Source of the DNA: Halococcus hamelinensis 100A6
Lineage (GTDB): Archaea; Halobacteriota; Halobacteria; Halobacteriales; Halococcaceae
Assembly (NCBI RefSeq): GCF_000336675.1
Contig: NZ_AOMB01000035.1
Span: 19,161-83,160 of the forward strand
Direction of reading: 5' to 3'
Length of the DNA: 64,000 nucleotides
Under the pieces are notes generated by a model. That model saw only the letters and a list, made by a program, of their open reading frames with translations. It was not told where the DNA came from and did no database searches. Every line of letters starts with the position of its first letter. Positions within the stretch are counted from its first letter, which is position 1. Shown piece by piece: positions 52,349-61,372 of this stretch. The position numbers and the translations under genes are program-made.

Positions 52349-54547
52349 TCAATCATCCGCGAGCGCGTCCTCCCTGGCTGCCCCTTCCAGCGGTTCGCTG
52401 TCCCAGTACTCGTGGTCCGGGTCCTCGCGGAAGCACGCGGCGCTTCCACCCGCACCCTCGACGTCCAGGAGGTCGGGGTGCTGTTCACGACACGTCTCAC
52501 GGGCGACGGGACAACGCGTATGGAACCGGCAGCCCGAGGGCGGGTCGACCGGGTCCGGTACGTCGATCTCCCTGATCGGTGGGTCGTCGGCTCCCATCGC
52601 GTCCAAGTCGAGGTCCGGCGTGGCCCACCGGAGGACTTCCGTGTAGGGGTGGCGCGGGTCGTGGATGAGCCGTTCGGCCGACCCGATCTCGACGATCTCG
52701 CCGAGGTACATCACGGCGATCCGTCCGTCCCCGTGCTCGGCAAAGTACCGCGCGTTCGAGAGGTCGTGACTGATGAAGAGGAAGGACGTGTTGAAATCCG
52801 ACTGGAGTTCCAACATCAGGTCCATGATCTCGATCCGAAGCGAGACGTCGACCGCGCTGATCGCCTCGTCGGCGAGTATCGCGTCCGGATTCATCAGGAG
52901 GGCGCGCGCGAGCACGACGCGCTGTTTCTCACCGCCGGAGAGCTGGTGGGGATACCGGTCGAGGAAATCCCCCGCCGGCGTCATCCCGACCCGTTCGAGC
53001 AACGAGTGCATCCGGCTCCGACGTTCGTTCCTGCCGATGTTCGGATACGTGTGTCGGAGCGGTTCGGCGAGGATATTGGCGATCCGCCGGTTCGGGTTGA
53101 GCGCACTGCCCGGGTCCTGGTGGATGATCTGGAGCGCGGAGCGGATATCGTCGTACGAGACGTCGCTATCGCTCTCGTCCGCTTCCCAGATGTCCTGTCC
53201 CTGGTACTCGATCGAGCCGCCGGTCGGCCGCTGAAGCCCGATCATCGTCTTGCCGAGCGTGGTCTTGCCACAGCCGCTCTCGCCGAGCAGACAGACTAGG
53301 TCCTGTTCTTCGATGTCGAGCGAGACGCCGTCGACCGCCCGCACCACCTCCGGGTCGCCGCTGAACCGTTCGAGCAGTCCCTGCTCTTTCGTGAAGTGAA
53401 CCTCGACGTCGTCGAGCGAGAGCAGCGGTTCGGCGTCGGCCGTGCTCCGTCCCTTCTGCCCCTCGAACGAACGGGGTGGCTCGGGGCTGGCGTCCGTCTC
53501 GCCGAAGTTGAGCGGGATCTCCTCGCGGGCCTCGTCGTGGTAGTGACACGCGGCTCGATGTTCGGTACCGCCGTCGACCGCGGCGAGCGGCGGTTCGTCG
53601 CGCTGGCACTTCTCCGTCGCGAGCGGGCATCGTGGGTGGAACCGGCAGCCGGAAGGGATGTTCACCGGGGCGGGTCCCTCGCCCTCGATCGGCTCCATCT
53701 CCGAGAGCGGCGCGTCGAGGTTCGGCGTCGCGTTCAGCAACGCCCGGGTGTACGGATGCGCCGAGTTGCCGATGATCTCGTCGCGTGGACCGATCTCCGC
53801 GAACTGGAACGCGTAGATGATCGCCATCCGGTCGGCGAGCGAGGCGACCAACGGCAGGTCGTGTGTGATGAAGACGATCGTCAGGTCGTACTCGCTCTGG
53901 AGGTCGTCGAGGAGCTGGAGGATCGACCGCTGCATCAGCAGGTCGAGCGCGGCCGTCGGCTCGTCCATCACCAACACCTCCGGATTCAACGCCATACTCA
54001 GCGCGATCAGCGCCCGTTGTTGCATCCCTCCCGAGAGCTCGTGTGGATAGGAATCGAGCACGCGTTCGGGTTCGAGGTAGAGGTTCTCGAGGAGCTCCCG
54101 AGCGAAATCGAGACCCTTCGAGACGTCCCTATCGTGGGTGCGAAGGGTCTCCTTGAAGTGCCCGCCGATCTTCATCGTGGGGTTGAACGAACTCATCGCC
54201 CCCTGGAAGACCATCGACACTTCCTCCCAGCGGAACTGCCGCAGTTCCTCGTCGCTCAACTCCAGGATATCGACCGTCGACCCGTCCTGGCCGTGGTACT
54301 GTATCTGCCCGCTGAGCTTGCCGGGGTCGGGAACGGCGTCGAGAAGCGCGGAGGCGAACATCGACTTGCCGCTCCCGCTCTCGCCGACGATGCCGAGAAC
54401 CTCGTGTCGGTCGATGTTGACGTTGACGTCCTCGAGGACGTGCGTTTCGCCGCCGCTGTAGGTGACGTTCGTATCGCTGATCTCGATGATCGGGTCATCG
54501 ACGGTGCTCGTGGTCGTTCGGGGTCCGGATGTGGTGTTCGTAGCCAT
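52349..54547 (-). CDS. Fused oligopeptide-type ABC transporter ATP-binding protein (DppD-DppF)
   Basis: A 732-aa protein with two complete ATPase domains joined by an acidic linker, equal to DppD plus DppF in one chain. Domain 1 has Walker A GESGSGKS, signature LSGGMQQR and Walker B VLVMDEPTAALD; domain 2 has GESGCGKTT, LSGGEKQR and ADEAISAVD (Ala where Pro is usual). Each half ends with the cysteine-rich tail of the Opp/Dpp subfamily (CRFHPRCPLATEKC and CRFHTRCPVARETC), which may hold an iron-sulfur cluster. It abuts the permease stop. In archaea such systems often import oligosaccharides, so xylo-oligosaccharides are likely here. Confidence 0.93.
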   Translation of the reverse strand: MATNTTSGPRTTTSTVDDPIIEISDTNVTYSGGETHVLEDVNVNIDRHEVLGIVGESGSGKSMFASALLDAVPDPGKLSGQIQYHGQDGSTVDILELSDEELRQFRWEEVSMVFQGAMSSFNPTMKIGGHFKETLRTHDRDVSKGLDFARELLENLYLEPERVLDSYPHELSGGMQQRALIALSMALNPEVLVMDEPTAALDLLMQRSILQLLDDLQSEYDLTIVFITHDLPLVASLADRMAIIYAFQFAEIGPRDEIIGNSAHPYTRALLNATPNLDAPLSEMEPIEGEGPAPVNIPSGCRFHPRCPLATEKCQRDEPPLAAVDGGTEHRAACHYHDEAREEIPLNFGETDASPEPPRSFEGQKGRSTADAEPLLSLDDVEVHFTKEQGLLERFSGDPEVVRAVDGVSLDIEEQDLVCLLGESGCGKTTLGKTMIGLQRPTGGSIEYQGQDIWEADESDSDVSYDDIRSALQIIHQDPGSALNPNRRIANILAEPLRHTYPNIGRNERRSRMHSLLERVGMTPAGDFLDRYPHQLSGGEKQRVVLARALLMNPDAILADEAISAVDVSLRIEIMDLMLELQSDFNTSFLFISHDLSNARYFAEHGDGRIAVMYLGEIVEIGSAERLIHDPRHPYTEVLRWATPDLDLDAMGADDPPIREIDVPDPVDPPSGCRFHTRCPVARETCREQHPDLLDVEGAGGSAACFREDPDHEYWDSEPLEGAAREDALADD

Positions 54548-55564
54548 CTACATCGACTCCGTGGTCGCTGATTCGTTCTCCTCGGTCACCGTCTCGGATT
54601 CGCCGGTGAGGCGGGTCCTGACGCGCGGGTTGAAGATGCGGTCCATACCCTGGCTTATCAGAACCAACGCGAACGTGAGCCCGACGATGGTGACGATGGG
54701 GACGAGCAGCCAGTGCAACGCCTGGAAGGTGAACAGGCCACCCTGATTGTAGGCGTTGTTCAACGTCACTCCCCAGTTCTGGCCCGTGTAGGGCAGAACG
54801 CCGATGAAGTACAACCCGACCGACGCGAAGATGGTGTATCGCGCGGCGAGCACGAAGTTGACCATCACGTAGGGCATGATGTTCGGGAGGATGTCCTTCA
54901 GGATGATGCGCGGCGTGCTGGTTCCCATCGTTCGCGACGCCTCGACGTAGCTCTTCTGTCGTATCGAGAGGACCTGTGACCGTATCGACCGACCCAAGCC
55001 CGCCCAGTAGTTGATCGTGAGGACGACGCCGAGGAAGATCGGGTTCTCGGGGCTCAGCGTGATCGCCAAGACGATCACCAACGGGAGACCCGGGATCGCC
55101 ATGACGAAATCCGAGATGGACGTGATGGCGCTGTCGACGGCCCCGCCCTTGTACCCGGAGACGGTACCGACGACGACCGCGAGGCTGGTCGCCCACACCC
55201 CGCCCGCCAACACCATCAACAGGATGAACGGCGTCGAGTCGATCATCAACGCCAGGAGGTCGACGCCGGACTGGGTCGTCCCGAGGGGGTACTGTATCGT
55301 CTGGAACGGGGCGAGAAGCCGCTCGGCCTGATTGGGCGACGGGTTCCGCCACAGACCGAACACCGCCGCGACCGCCATGGCGATGTACACGCTCAGGATA
55401 GAGAGCCCGATCCGAGTACGCATGTCGGACCACGCGATCAGACCGGGCTCGTACAGCCGTTTGCGGTAGAACTCGTTCAAACGCTCGCGGCGGGTCACCT
55501 CGACCGACGACGCCTCGGAGCGCCAGTCTATCTCGTCCGACGAGGAATCCGCCTCAGTAGCCAT
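54548..55564 (-). CDS. Oligopeptide-type ABC transporter permease (DppC-like)
   Basis: A 338-aa permease with an extra cytoplasmic N-terminus of about 55 residues, six helices and the EAA coupling loop EASRTMGTSTPRIILKDILP. The helices include GLSILSVYIAMAVAAVFGLW and VLAGGVWATSLAVVVGTVSG. It overlaps the DppB gene end by 11 bp and runs directly into the ATPase gene, so the four genes form one operon in the order binding protein, DppB, DppC, ATPase. The ATG at 55564 is preferred; a GTG three codons earlier is possible. Confidence 0.92.
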   Translation of the reverse strand: MATEADSSSDEIDWRSEASSVEVTRRERLNEFYRKRLYEPGLIAWSDMRTRIGLSILSVYIAMAVAAVFGLWRNPSPNQAERLLAPFQTIQYPLGTTQSGVDLLALMIDSTPFILLMVLAGGVWATSLAVVVGTVSGYKGGAVDSAITSISDFVMAIPGLPLVIVLAITLSPENPIFLGVVLTINYWAGLGRSIRSQVLSIRQKSYVEASRTMGTSTPRIILKDILPNIMPYVMVNFVLAARYTIFASVGLYFIGVLPYTGQNWGVTLNNAYNQGGLFTFQALHWLLVPIVTIVGLTFALVLISQGMDRIFNPRVRTRLTGESETVTEENESATTESM

Positions 55565-56552
55565 CGGAATCACCCGTGCTGATCCGTGGGTCGATCAGAC
55601 CGTAGGTCAGGTCGGCGATGTAGACCGCGACGACGAGCGTCACCGTGATAACGAGGAAACACCCCATCATCAGCGGGTAATCGTTCGCGTTGACCGCCTC
55701 GATCAGGTAGTAACCGAGGCCGGGGTACGAGAAGATCTCCTCTAGAACCACGGTTCCGCCGAGTCGGAACCCGATCAGGAGCAACAACCCCGTGTACATC
55801 GGGAGAATGGCGTTCTGTGCGACGTATCTGGTCGCGATGCGCCCGTCGGTGAGTCCGCGGAGTCGGGCGACTTCGACGAACTCCTCGCCGAGTACCTGGA
55901 TACTGTTGCCGCGCATGTTGAGTGCCGTCGATCCGATCCCGCCGATGGTGAACGCGATGATCGGGAGCGCAGCGTGGTGGAGGACGCTGATGATGTACGT
56001 CGGATTGAGACCGGCTTCGAGACCGCGGTCGACCGCGTTCCCGGTGGGGAACCAACCGAACTGGTAGGCGAAGAAGAACACGAAGATGACCGCAAATATG
56101 TAGTAGGGGACCGACATGAGGAAGATCGACCCGCCCGAGAAGAACTGGTCGAATCGGGAGCCTTCCCAGTACGCCTGCACCGCACCGACGAGCACGCCGA
56201 TGACGAACATCAACACCGTGGACGTCAAGACGAGGAACACCGTCCACGGGAGTGCACCCGCGATCACGTCCACGACCGGTTGGCCCAGCGATATGGACTC
56301 CCCCATGTCGAGCTGAGCGATGCCGATCAGGTAATCGATGTACTGCTGCCACAGCGGTGCGTCGGGGCGAATGTTCTGCAACGCCTCGATACGTGCGTTC
56401 ACCTGTTCGACGGGAACCCCCTGCTGGAGGAGCTCGATTCGGAGTTGCGTGAAGGGTCCGCCCGGCAGCAGCCGGATCAGGCCGAAGGTCAGCGTCGCCA
56501 CCGCGAGTATCGTTATCGGGATCTTTGCCGTCCGTTTCAGGTAGTAATCCAT
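55554..56552 (-). CDS. Oligopeptide-type ABC transporter permease (DppB-like)
   Basis: A 332-aa permease with six helices and the DppB-type N-terminal helix TAKIPITILAVATLTFGLIR. The large extracellular loop after helix 1 (residues about 30-95) and the coupling loop VEVARLRGLTDGRIATRYVA are typical. With DppC it forms the heterodimeric channel. The gene begins 39 bp after the binding protein stop. Confidence 0.92.
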   Translation of the reverse strand: MDYYLKRTAKIPITILAVATLTFGLIRLLPGGPFTQLRIELLQQGVPVEQVNARIEALQNIRPDAPLWQQYIDYLIGIAQLDMGESISLGQPVVDVIAGALPWTVFLVLTSTVLMFVIGVLVGAVQAYWEGSRFDQFFSGGSIFLMSVPYYIFAVIFVFFFAYQFGWFPTGNAVDRGLEAGLNPTYIISVLHHAALPIIAFTIGGIGSTALNMRGNSIQVLGEEFVEVARLRGLTDGRIATRYVAQNAILPMYTGLLLLIGFRLGGTVVLEEIFSYPGLGYYLIEAVNANDYPLMMGCFLVITVTLVVAVYIADLTYGLIDPRISTGDSDGY

Positions 56553-56591
56553 TGTTGGATAACGTAAATGAAGTTAGTTATAGTTATCGAA

Positions 56592-58400
56592 CTAGCCTTT
56601 GTACTGCAGTTCGCCCTTGTTGACCCACCAGAACGGCGGCCATTTGACGCGTCGGTGGAGGCTGTTCTTGTTTGGTGCCGTCCACTCGTCGGTCGTCGTC
56701 CAGGACTGTTCGAACTTGGAGACGAGACCGAGGAACGGCAACTCGATGTTGTTGTGCCACGCGGACCGCTGGACGAAGGGGCGGGACTTCTCGTCGCTCG
56801 GTTGCTGGGCGATCTTCTCGGTCGCCTGCAGTGGGTTGAGCGTCATCTGCCCGCCGTTCCGGCCCGGGATCGTCTGTTCGGAATCGGCCTTCTCTCGGTA
56901 GCCGTGGCCACCGCCGATCTCCGGCTCCCAGAGCTGGTAGTAGAGCGGGAAGTACGGGAACGTCGACCGGGACCCGCCGGGCAGCCAGTAGAGACTTCCC
57001 ATCTTGAAGTTGCTGTTCGAGTACCGGCTGAACCAGTCGTTCGTCGGCAGCGTACTGATCGAGAAGTCGAAGCCGAAGTCGTTCAATTGGTTGACCGTGG
57101 TCTGTGTCATCGTGGTCCAGTCCGTCCACCCGGCCGGCGAGAAGTAATCCCCGCCGACGGTGTTCCCGTTACCGTCCTGCCACGTGCCGCCCTGTTTGGA
57201 GAACCCTGCGTCCTGGAGGAGTTTGGTCGCCTTGTTGGTCTGGCTCGATTTCGCACCGTAGGTCTCGAAGTCGCTCTGCCAATCACCCAGCCAGTACTCC
57301 TGGTCCTTCGGCGCGATCCCACAGGGGATCGGTGTGACGAACTTCGAGCGCGGACCCGCGTTCTCGACGATCGATTGCCGGTTGATCACGTGGGCGACTG
57401 CCTGTCGGACCGCGCGCTGTCCGAAGACGGGGTCGTTGTGGTTGAAGACGATACCGTATCCCCACTTGGCTGGAATGTTGACCTCCTCGATGAAGTCCGG
57501 GAACTGGTCGACGATCTCGGGGGGAACGAACAGACTCGTCGCCGCGTCGACGTCCTGCCCCGATATCAGCGCTTGCTGCTGGGCGGTGTTCCCACCGAAA
57601 CTCGGGATCAGATACGAGTTGAAGTTCACGTTGTCGGCCCCGTAGAACTGTTGGTTGCGCTCGTACTCGAACGCCTGTCGGTCCTTGCCCACGAACGAGA
57701 ACGCGCCGCTCGCGACGGGGTCCTCCCACGCCCACTGGAGGAACTCGGATTCGGAGGCGTCCAGCCACTGTCTGTGGGTCTCGGCTTTCGTATCCACGAA
57801 CCAGTTCGTGAGTTCGAACTTGATGATCCGCGGGTTGGTCGTCCCGGAGAGGTTCAATCGAGCGGTCTTCTCGTCGACCAAATCGTATCCGTCGAGGTAG
57901 CCCCAGAGGGAGGTCCCCGTCTTCTTCGCCAGTTTGAGTTGGACGTCGAGGTCCTCGGTCGTCCAGTCGTCCCCGTTGTCCCACTTCAGGTCGTCGCGGA
58001 ACGTCAGCGTCGCTTGCTGAGCTTTGACCTGTAGGTCGCTCAGCGCACCGAGAATGAACTCGTCCTTGTTGAACGAGTACTTCAGGAACGGAGCGAAGAC
58101 CGGCCTCGCCGCCGGCCACGCGAAGTTCTGACTCCCCGACGAGTTGAAATGGAGGTCCGCGGGGTTGCCGGTGTAAGCGTTCCTGAACGCGACGTCGTGT
58201 ACGTTGTTACCGCCTCCGCCGCTACCGGATCCTGAACCGTTGTTACCGCCACTCCCGTTACCACCGCTGCCGTTCCCACTTCCATCGCTGTTACCGGTAC
58301 ATCCAGCGAGTGCAGCCATCCCCGACGTTCCGGCTACCGCCAGCATCTTTCGGCGGCTGATCACTTCGTCGTAGTCGCTCTGACTCCTATCGGGCCCCAT
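56592..58400 (-). CDS. Extracellular solute-binding protein family 5 (Opp/Dpp or oligosaccharide binding)
   Basis: A 602-aa lipoprotein. The N-terminus has a twin-arginine motif (SRRKMLAVAG), a hydrophobic run and the lipobox LAGC, then a long Gly/Ser/Asn linker (residues about 40-65) that tethers the binding domain to the membrane. The family-5 fold is recognised by FRDDLKWDNGDDWTTEDLDV, AVRQAVAHVINRQSIVENAG and the aromatic-rich C-terminus. The ligand is probably an oligosaccharide given the GH67/GH10 neighbours. The ATG at 58400 follows a box catttatta on the minus strand (58428-58436) by about 30 nt; the longer frame upstream overlaps it. Confidence 0.92.
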   Translation of the reverse strand: MGPDRSQSDYDEVISRRKMLAVAGTSGMAALAGCTGNSDGSGNGSGGNGSGGNNGSGSGSGGGGNNVHDVAFRNAYTGNPADLHFNSSGSQNFAWPAARPVFAPFLKYSFNKDEFILGALSDLQVKAQQATLTFRDDLKWDNGDDWTTEDLDVQLKLAKKTGTSLWGYLDGYDLVDEKTARLNLSGTTNPRIIKFELTNWFVDTKAETHRQWLDASESEFLQWAWEDPVASGAFSFVGKDRQAFEYERNQQFYGADNVNFNSYLIPSFGGNTAQQQALISGQDVDAATSLFVPPEIVDQFPDFIEEVNIPAKWGYGIVFNHNDPVFGQRAVRQAVAHVINRQSIVENAGPRSKFVTPIPCGIAPKDQEYWLGDWQSDFETYGAKSSQTNKATKLLQDAGFSKQGGTWQDGNGNTVGGDYFSPAGWTDWTTMTQTTVNQLNDFGFDFSISTLPTNDWFSRYSNSNFKMGSLYWLPGGSRSTFPYFPLYYQLWEPEIGGGHGYREKADSEQTIPGRNGGQMTLNPLQATEKIAQQPSDEKSRPFVQRSAWHNNIELPFLGLVSKFEQSWTTTDEWTAPNKNSLHRRVKWPPFWWVNKGELQYKG

Positions 58401-58551
58401 TACATGAACAATGATTATACGCCTGCTAATAAATGTTATGGATGGTGTGACACACGAATCGCCACTGATGACCGAGGAAGAACTCGCTATCGATCCAGTG
58501 ACCAGCAACGCTCTGGGCCACGATAGAACGGACGGCTGGCCCACCGCTACG

Positions 58552-58560
58552 CTTTTAAAA
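58552..58560 (+). promoter_or_regulatory. TATA-like box for the 77-aa membrane protein
   Basis: cttttaaaa is centred 26 nt before the ATG at 58582. Confidence 0.55.
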
Positions 58561-58581
58561 ACCCTCCCCCGAACGTGATCC

Positions 58582-58815
58582 ATGTCGAAAACGTCTACGC
58601 TGCTCGACCTCGTCTGCGCTCAGCGTCGACAGATGCGGCTCATAATCGCCCTCGTTATCGCGATGGGGTTGTTTCTCCTCCTCTCGCTGCTGTTCGTCGA
58701 ACCTGGTGACAGATCCTACCCCATTCTCGTCATCGACATCGTCCTCGTCGTCGCCGCACTTCTCTTCTTCAGTGCGACCCACTGGTACTGTACGAAACGA
58801 GCGATGGACGACTGA
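58582..58815 (+). CDS. Small membrane protein (77 aa)
   Basis: A 77-residue protein with two predicted helices (MRLIIALVIAMGLFLLLSLL and YPILVIDIVLVVAALLFFSA) joined by a short acidic loop (VEPGDRS). It ends in a basic/acidic tail (CTKRAMDD). No family was recognised; it is one of many small two-helix haloarchaeal proteins. A strong TATA-like box at the leaderless distance supports expression. It is convergent with the HEAT-repeat gene and divergent from the binding protein gene. Confidence 0.75.
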   Translation: MSKTSTLLDLVCAQRRQMRLIIALVIAMGLFLLLSLLFVEPGDRSYPILVIDIVLVVAALLFFSATHWYCTKRAMDD

Positions 58816-58839
58816 ACCCTGCGGACGTTCGTTGACTAT

Positions 58840-59745
58840 CTACGACCCACTCGAAAGGAAGTCCGCGGTTTCCGCTGCGAGTTCCCGAACGTCTTCGTCG
58901 TCGTCGCTCTCCACGACTGACCGGAGTTTCGGTACGGCGCTATCGTCGCCGAGTCGCCCGAGAGCCCGAACAGCACGGGCACGCACGACCGTTCGGCCAT
59001 GGTCGAGGCAGTCGACCAGGCGACCGCGGACCGGAACGACGGCGGACGGATCCCGTGCTGCGATCTCACCGAGCGCATCGACTGCTCCCCCCACGATCGC
59101 TGGGTCCGTATCGTCAAGCAGTTCGGCGAGGCCGTCTACGGTTCCGGAGACGGAGCCGGGCGCTGTTTCGGTAATGGCGACCACTACGTTGATCAGCGTT
59201 CGACGGCTAGAGATACGCCGTTTGCGTTCCGTCTCCTCGTGCTCCTGGAGGGTTTGCCGGGTCACGGGGTCGCCAGTGAGCTCGTCGAATTGGCGCGGCT
59301 TCGAGTCGAGTTCGGTCGCTTCGAGGGCTTCCACGATACCCCGGACATGCGGTGTGAGAAAGCTGGGGCGATCGACGACGAGCCTGGCGAGGAGCCGTCC
59401 ACCGCGTGACTGTATGTTGGTGTGTTCGGTGTTGAGCGCCTCGACGAGCGGTGACAGTTCGCCTTCGAGCATATCCGGGTTCTCGTTTACGACCGTATCG
59501 AGGAGCTCCAGTGTTCGTAGCGCAACTGTGATGTCGTCGTCGGCGGCGTGTTCTACGATCTCGTCGAGATAGGGTTCTATGGCGTGGATATCCTCGTCGA
59601 TGACGCTCTGACAGACTTCGAGCCCCTCCTGGCGAACCAATGGATTCGGGGAGTCGAGCGCGGCGAGTAGCTCACGTCTGTTGTCTTCCGATGAGATCGC
59701 TTGTGAACCGCTCTCTGAGAGTGGAGGAGGGGATTCTTCGTTCAT
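58840..59745 (-). CDS. HEAT-repeat protein
   Basis: A 301-aa soluble protein made of helical HEAT repeats: NRRELLAALDSPNPLVRQEG, ALNTEHTNIQSRGGRLLARL, AVDALGEIAARDPSAVVPV, RALGRLGDDSAVPKLRSVVE. Such scaffolds bind proteins, nucleic acids or phycobilin-like ligands; the partner is unknown. The ATG at 59745 (MNEESPPP) is 25 nt after the TATA-like box; a second in-frame ATG four codons earlier is less suited. There is no link to the sugar genes apart from position. Confidence 0.82.
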   Translation of the reverse strand: MNEESPPPLSESGSQAISSEDNRRELLAALDSPNPLVRQEGLEVCQSVIDEDIHAIEPYLDEIVEHAADDDITVALRTLELLDTVVNENPDMLEGELSPLVEALNTEHTNIQSRGGRLLARLVVDRPSFLTPHVRGIVEALEATELDSKPRQFDELTGDPVTRQTLQEHEETERKRRISSRRTLINVVVAITETAPGSVSGTVDGLAELLDDTDPAIVGGAVDALGEIAARDPSAVVPVRGRLVDCLDHGRTVVRARAVRALGRLGDDSAVPKLRSVVESDDDEDVRELAAETADFLSSGS

Positions 59746-59765
59746 GGTTCGAGGCATGCATCGGC

Positions 59766-59775
59766 AATTTAAAAA
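59766..59775 (-). promoter_or_regulatory. TATA-like box for the HEAT-repeat gene
   Basis: tttttaaatt on the minus strand, centred 25 nt before the ATG at 59745. Confidence 0.5.
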
Positions 59776-59776
59776 C

Positions 59777-60398
59777 GTGAGGGTCGTCCGCTGGCCATCG
59801 TTCCCATGGGTCGGACCAGGACCACCTTCTCAGGCTCTACTTTCCAACATTCCACCCCACAGGAAGCATTTACTGGTCCGTTTTGAATGTGAATCGGGCG
59901 ATAGACGGCGACCCACCACGGACTGGCCTGTATCTGCTTGGTGAGCGTAGTGATGGGTCCGTTCGAAGTGCAGACCCGAGTCCATCGGTCCGGTCCACGA
60001 TTAGTGGAATTAGTCGTGCTCGATCGACCACACGTTTCGTCGAGTGCTGGATCGCTCTCGTCCGAGTTGAGCGGTATGCCGGTCGGTGTTGGAAGACGTG
60101 CTGGCTGCCCGTTAGTAACAACCATATGCGTGTTATACACGGTGAATAATGAACAATGGCCGTGGCACACTGCAGAGAGGAAGCGAGATAATGTAGATTT
60201 GTCGATAAGTACGGCAGCTGACTTTTCGGCACGAATTGTAGAATATTGTGGGATAACGTCCAAATTTATCGATATATACACTCTATCCGTTCCGAATTAG
60301 AGTATTTCGATCTACCATGGTTGGACGACATACGAGAGCGATCCTACGAGGGTCCGGGTCAGGTTGCGATGACCACGTGAAGTAGCAGATCCGAGCGC
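59777..60398. other. Intergenic region with AT-rich 3' part
   Basis: About 620 bp without a supported gene. From about 60180 to 60310 the sequence is distinctly AT-rich (caaatttatcgatatatac). Frames that cross it show no family. It may hold a terminator for the regulator upstream or an unannotated RNA; nothing more can be supported. Confidence 0.3.
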
Positions 60399-61172
60399 TT
60401 AGTCGTATGTGTGTTTGACTTCGATGATGTTGGTCGTGTTCCGAAGTTCCGGGAGCAGTTCCTCCGCGATCCGTTGCTCCCTGAGGCGTTCTTTGGGACC
60501 TGAGAGCGAAAGCGCACCGAGGAGCGTGCCGTTCGCGATTATCGGCGTGGCGATCGAACGGATACCGCTCCTGCGCTCTTCGTCCTCTAGAGCATATCCC
60601 TGTAGTTCGATCGTTCTGAACTCCCGGATGAGGTCCTCGAATTCCGTAATACTGTTTTCGGTCGCAGCAGGGAGCCCGCGTCGGTCGACGATGTCGTCGA
60701 TGTACTCCGATGGCTGGTACGCCAAGAGTACTTTCCCGAGGGCGGTCAGGTGCATCTTCGAGTGTTCACCGGTCAGTGCGTTGTCGTAGACAGCGTCGCT
60801 TCCCTCGGATTGATAGAGTATCACTCGGAATCCGTTCTCCTCGATACCGAGGTTCGCGACTTCCCCCGTCGCTTCGGCGAGTTTGTCGACTTCCGATTTC
60901 GCAGTCGAGTAGATCCTGTATTGGTGCCGAGCGAGGACTCCTGTCTGGAGAAAACGCAAACTGAGTCGATATCCGGTATCGTCGTGAGTGACGAACCCCT
61001 CCGATTCGAGCGTCTTCAGATAGACGTGCGCCGTGCTTCTCGGCATCTCCAACCCATCGGCTAAATCGGCGATTCGCACGCTTCCCGCCCCCTGTATCTC
61101 CCGAATCACGTCGAACGCTCGCTGGACGGATTTGACCCGTTTTCCCCCGTTGTTTCGGTCGTTCGGTACCAT
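60399..61172 (-). CDS. IclR family transcriptional regulator
   Basis: A 257-aa regulator. The winged helix spans residues about 10-70 (KSVQRAFDVIREIQGAGSVR, ADLADGLEMPRSTAHVYLKT, SEGFVTH). The effector domain has LGIEENGFRVILYQSEG, MHLTALGKVLLA, IELQGYALEDEERRSGIRSI and TLLGALSLSGP. The ATG at 61172 (MVPNDRNNGG) has a box tcttatatgt on the minus strand 26 nt upstream. It is divergent from the GH67 gene. Haloferax controls pentose oxidation with an IclR protein, XacR, so this is a candidate regulator of the xylan module. Confidence 0.93.
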   Translation of the reverse strand: MVPNDRNNGGKRVKSVQRAFDVIREIQGAGSVRIADLADGLEMPRSTAHVYLKTLESEGFVTHDDTGYRLSLRFLQTGVLARHQYRIYSTAKSEVDKLAEATGEVANLGIEENGFRVILYQSEGSDAVYDNALTGEHSKMHLTALGKVLLAYQPSEYIDDIVDRRGLPAATENSITEFEDLIREFRTIELQGYALEDEERRSGIRSIATPIIANGTLLGALSLSGPKERLREQRIAEELLPELRNTTNIIEVKHTYD

Positions 61173-61193
61173 GGCGTGAGCCAGGGGACCGTG

Positions 61194-61203
61194 ACATATA
61201 AGA
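61194..61203 (-). promoter_or_regulatory. TATA-like box for the xylan-cluster IclR gene
   Basis: tcttatatgt on the minus strand, centred 26 nt before the ATG at 61172. Confidence 0.55.
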
Positions 61204-61372
61204 TCCACTATCGGTGGATCCGGTGGTGACTACCGTCGAAAGGACGAGATGGCGGGACACTTCCGGATGAGCGACAGCCCTCGCTCTCGTGTCGCTCGAT
61301 TCGATATCTCCGTTCGATTCCCGATTCGGATGACCGGCAACGCTTTAGCCGAGGCGGCGGGATCATGCGGCT

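Noticed and set aside
56568-58034. 488-codon open frame on the plus strand
   Set aside because: It is antisense to the family-5 binding protein, whose Tat signal, lipobox and fold motifs are clear.
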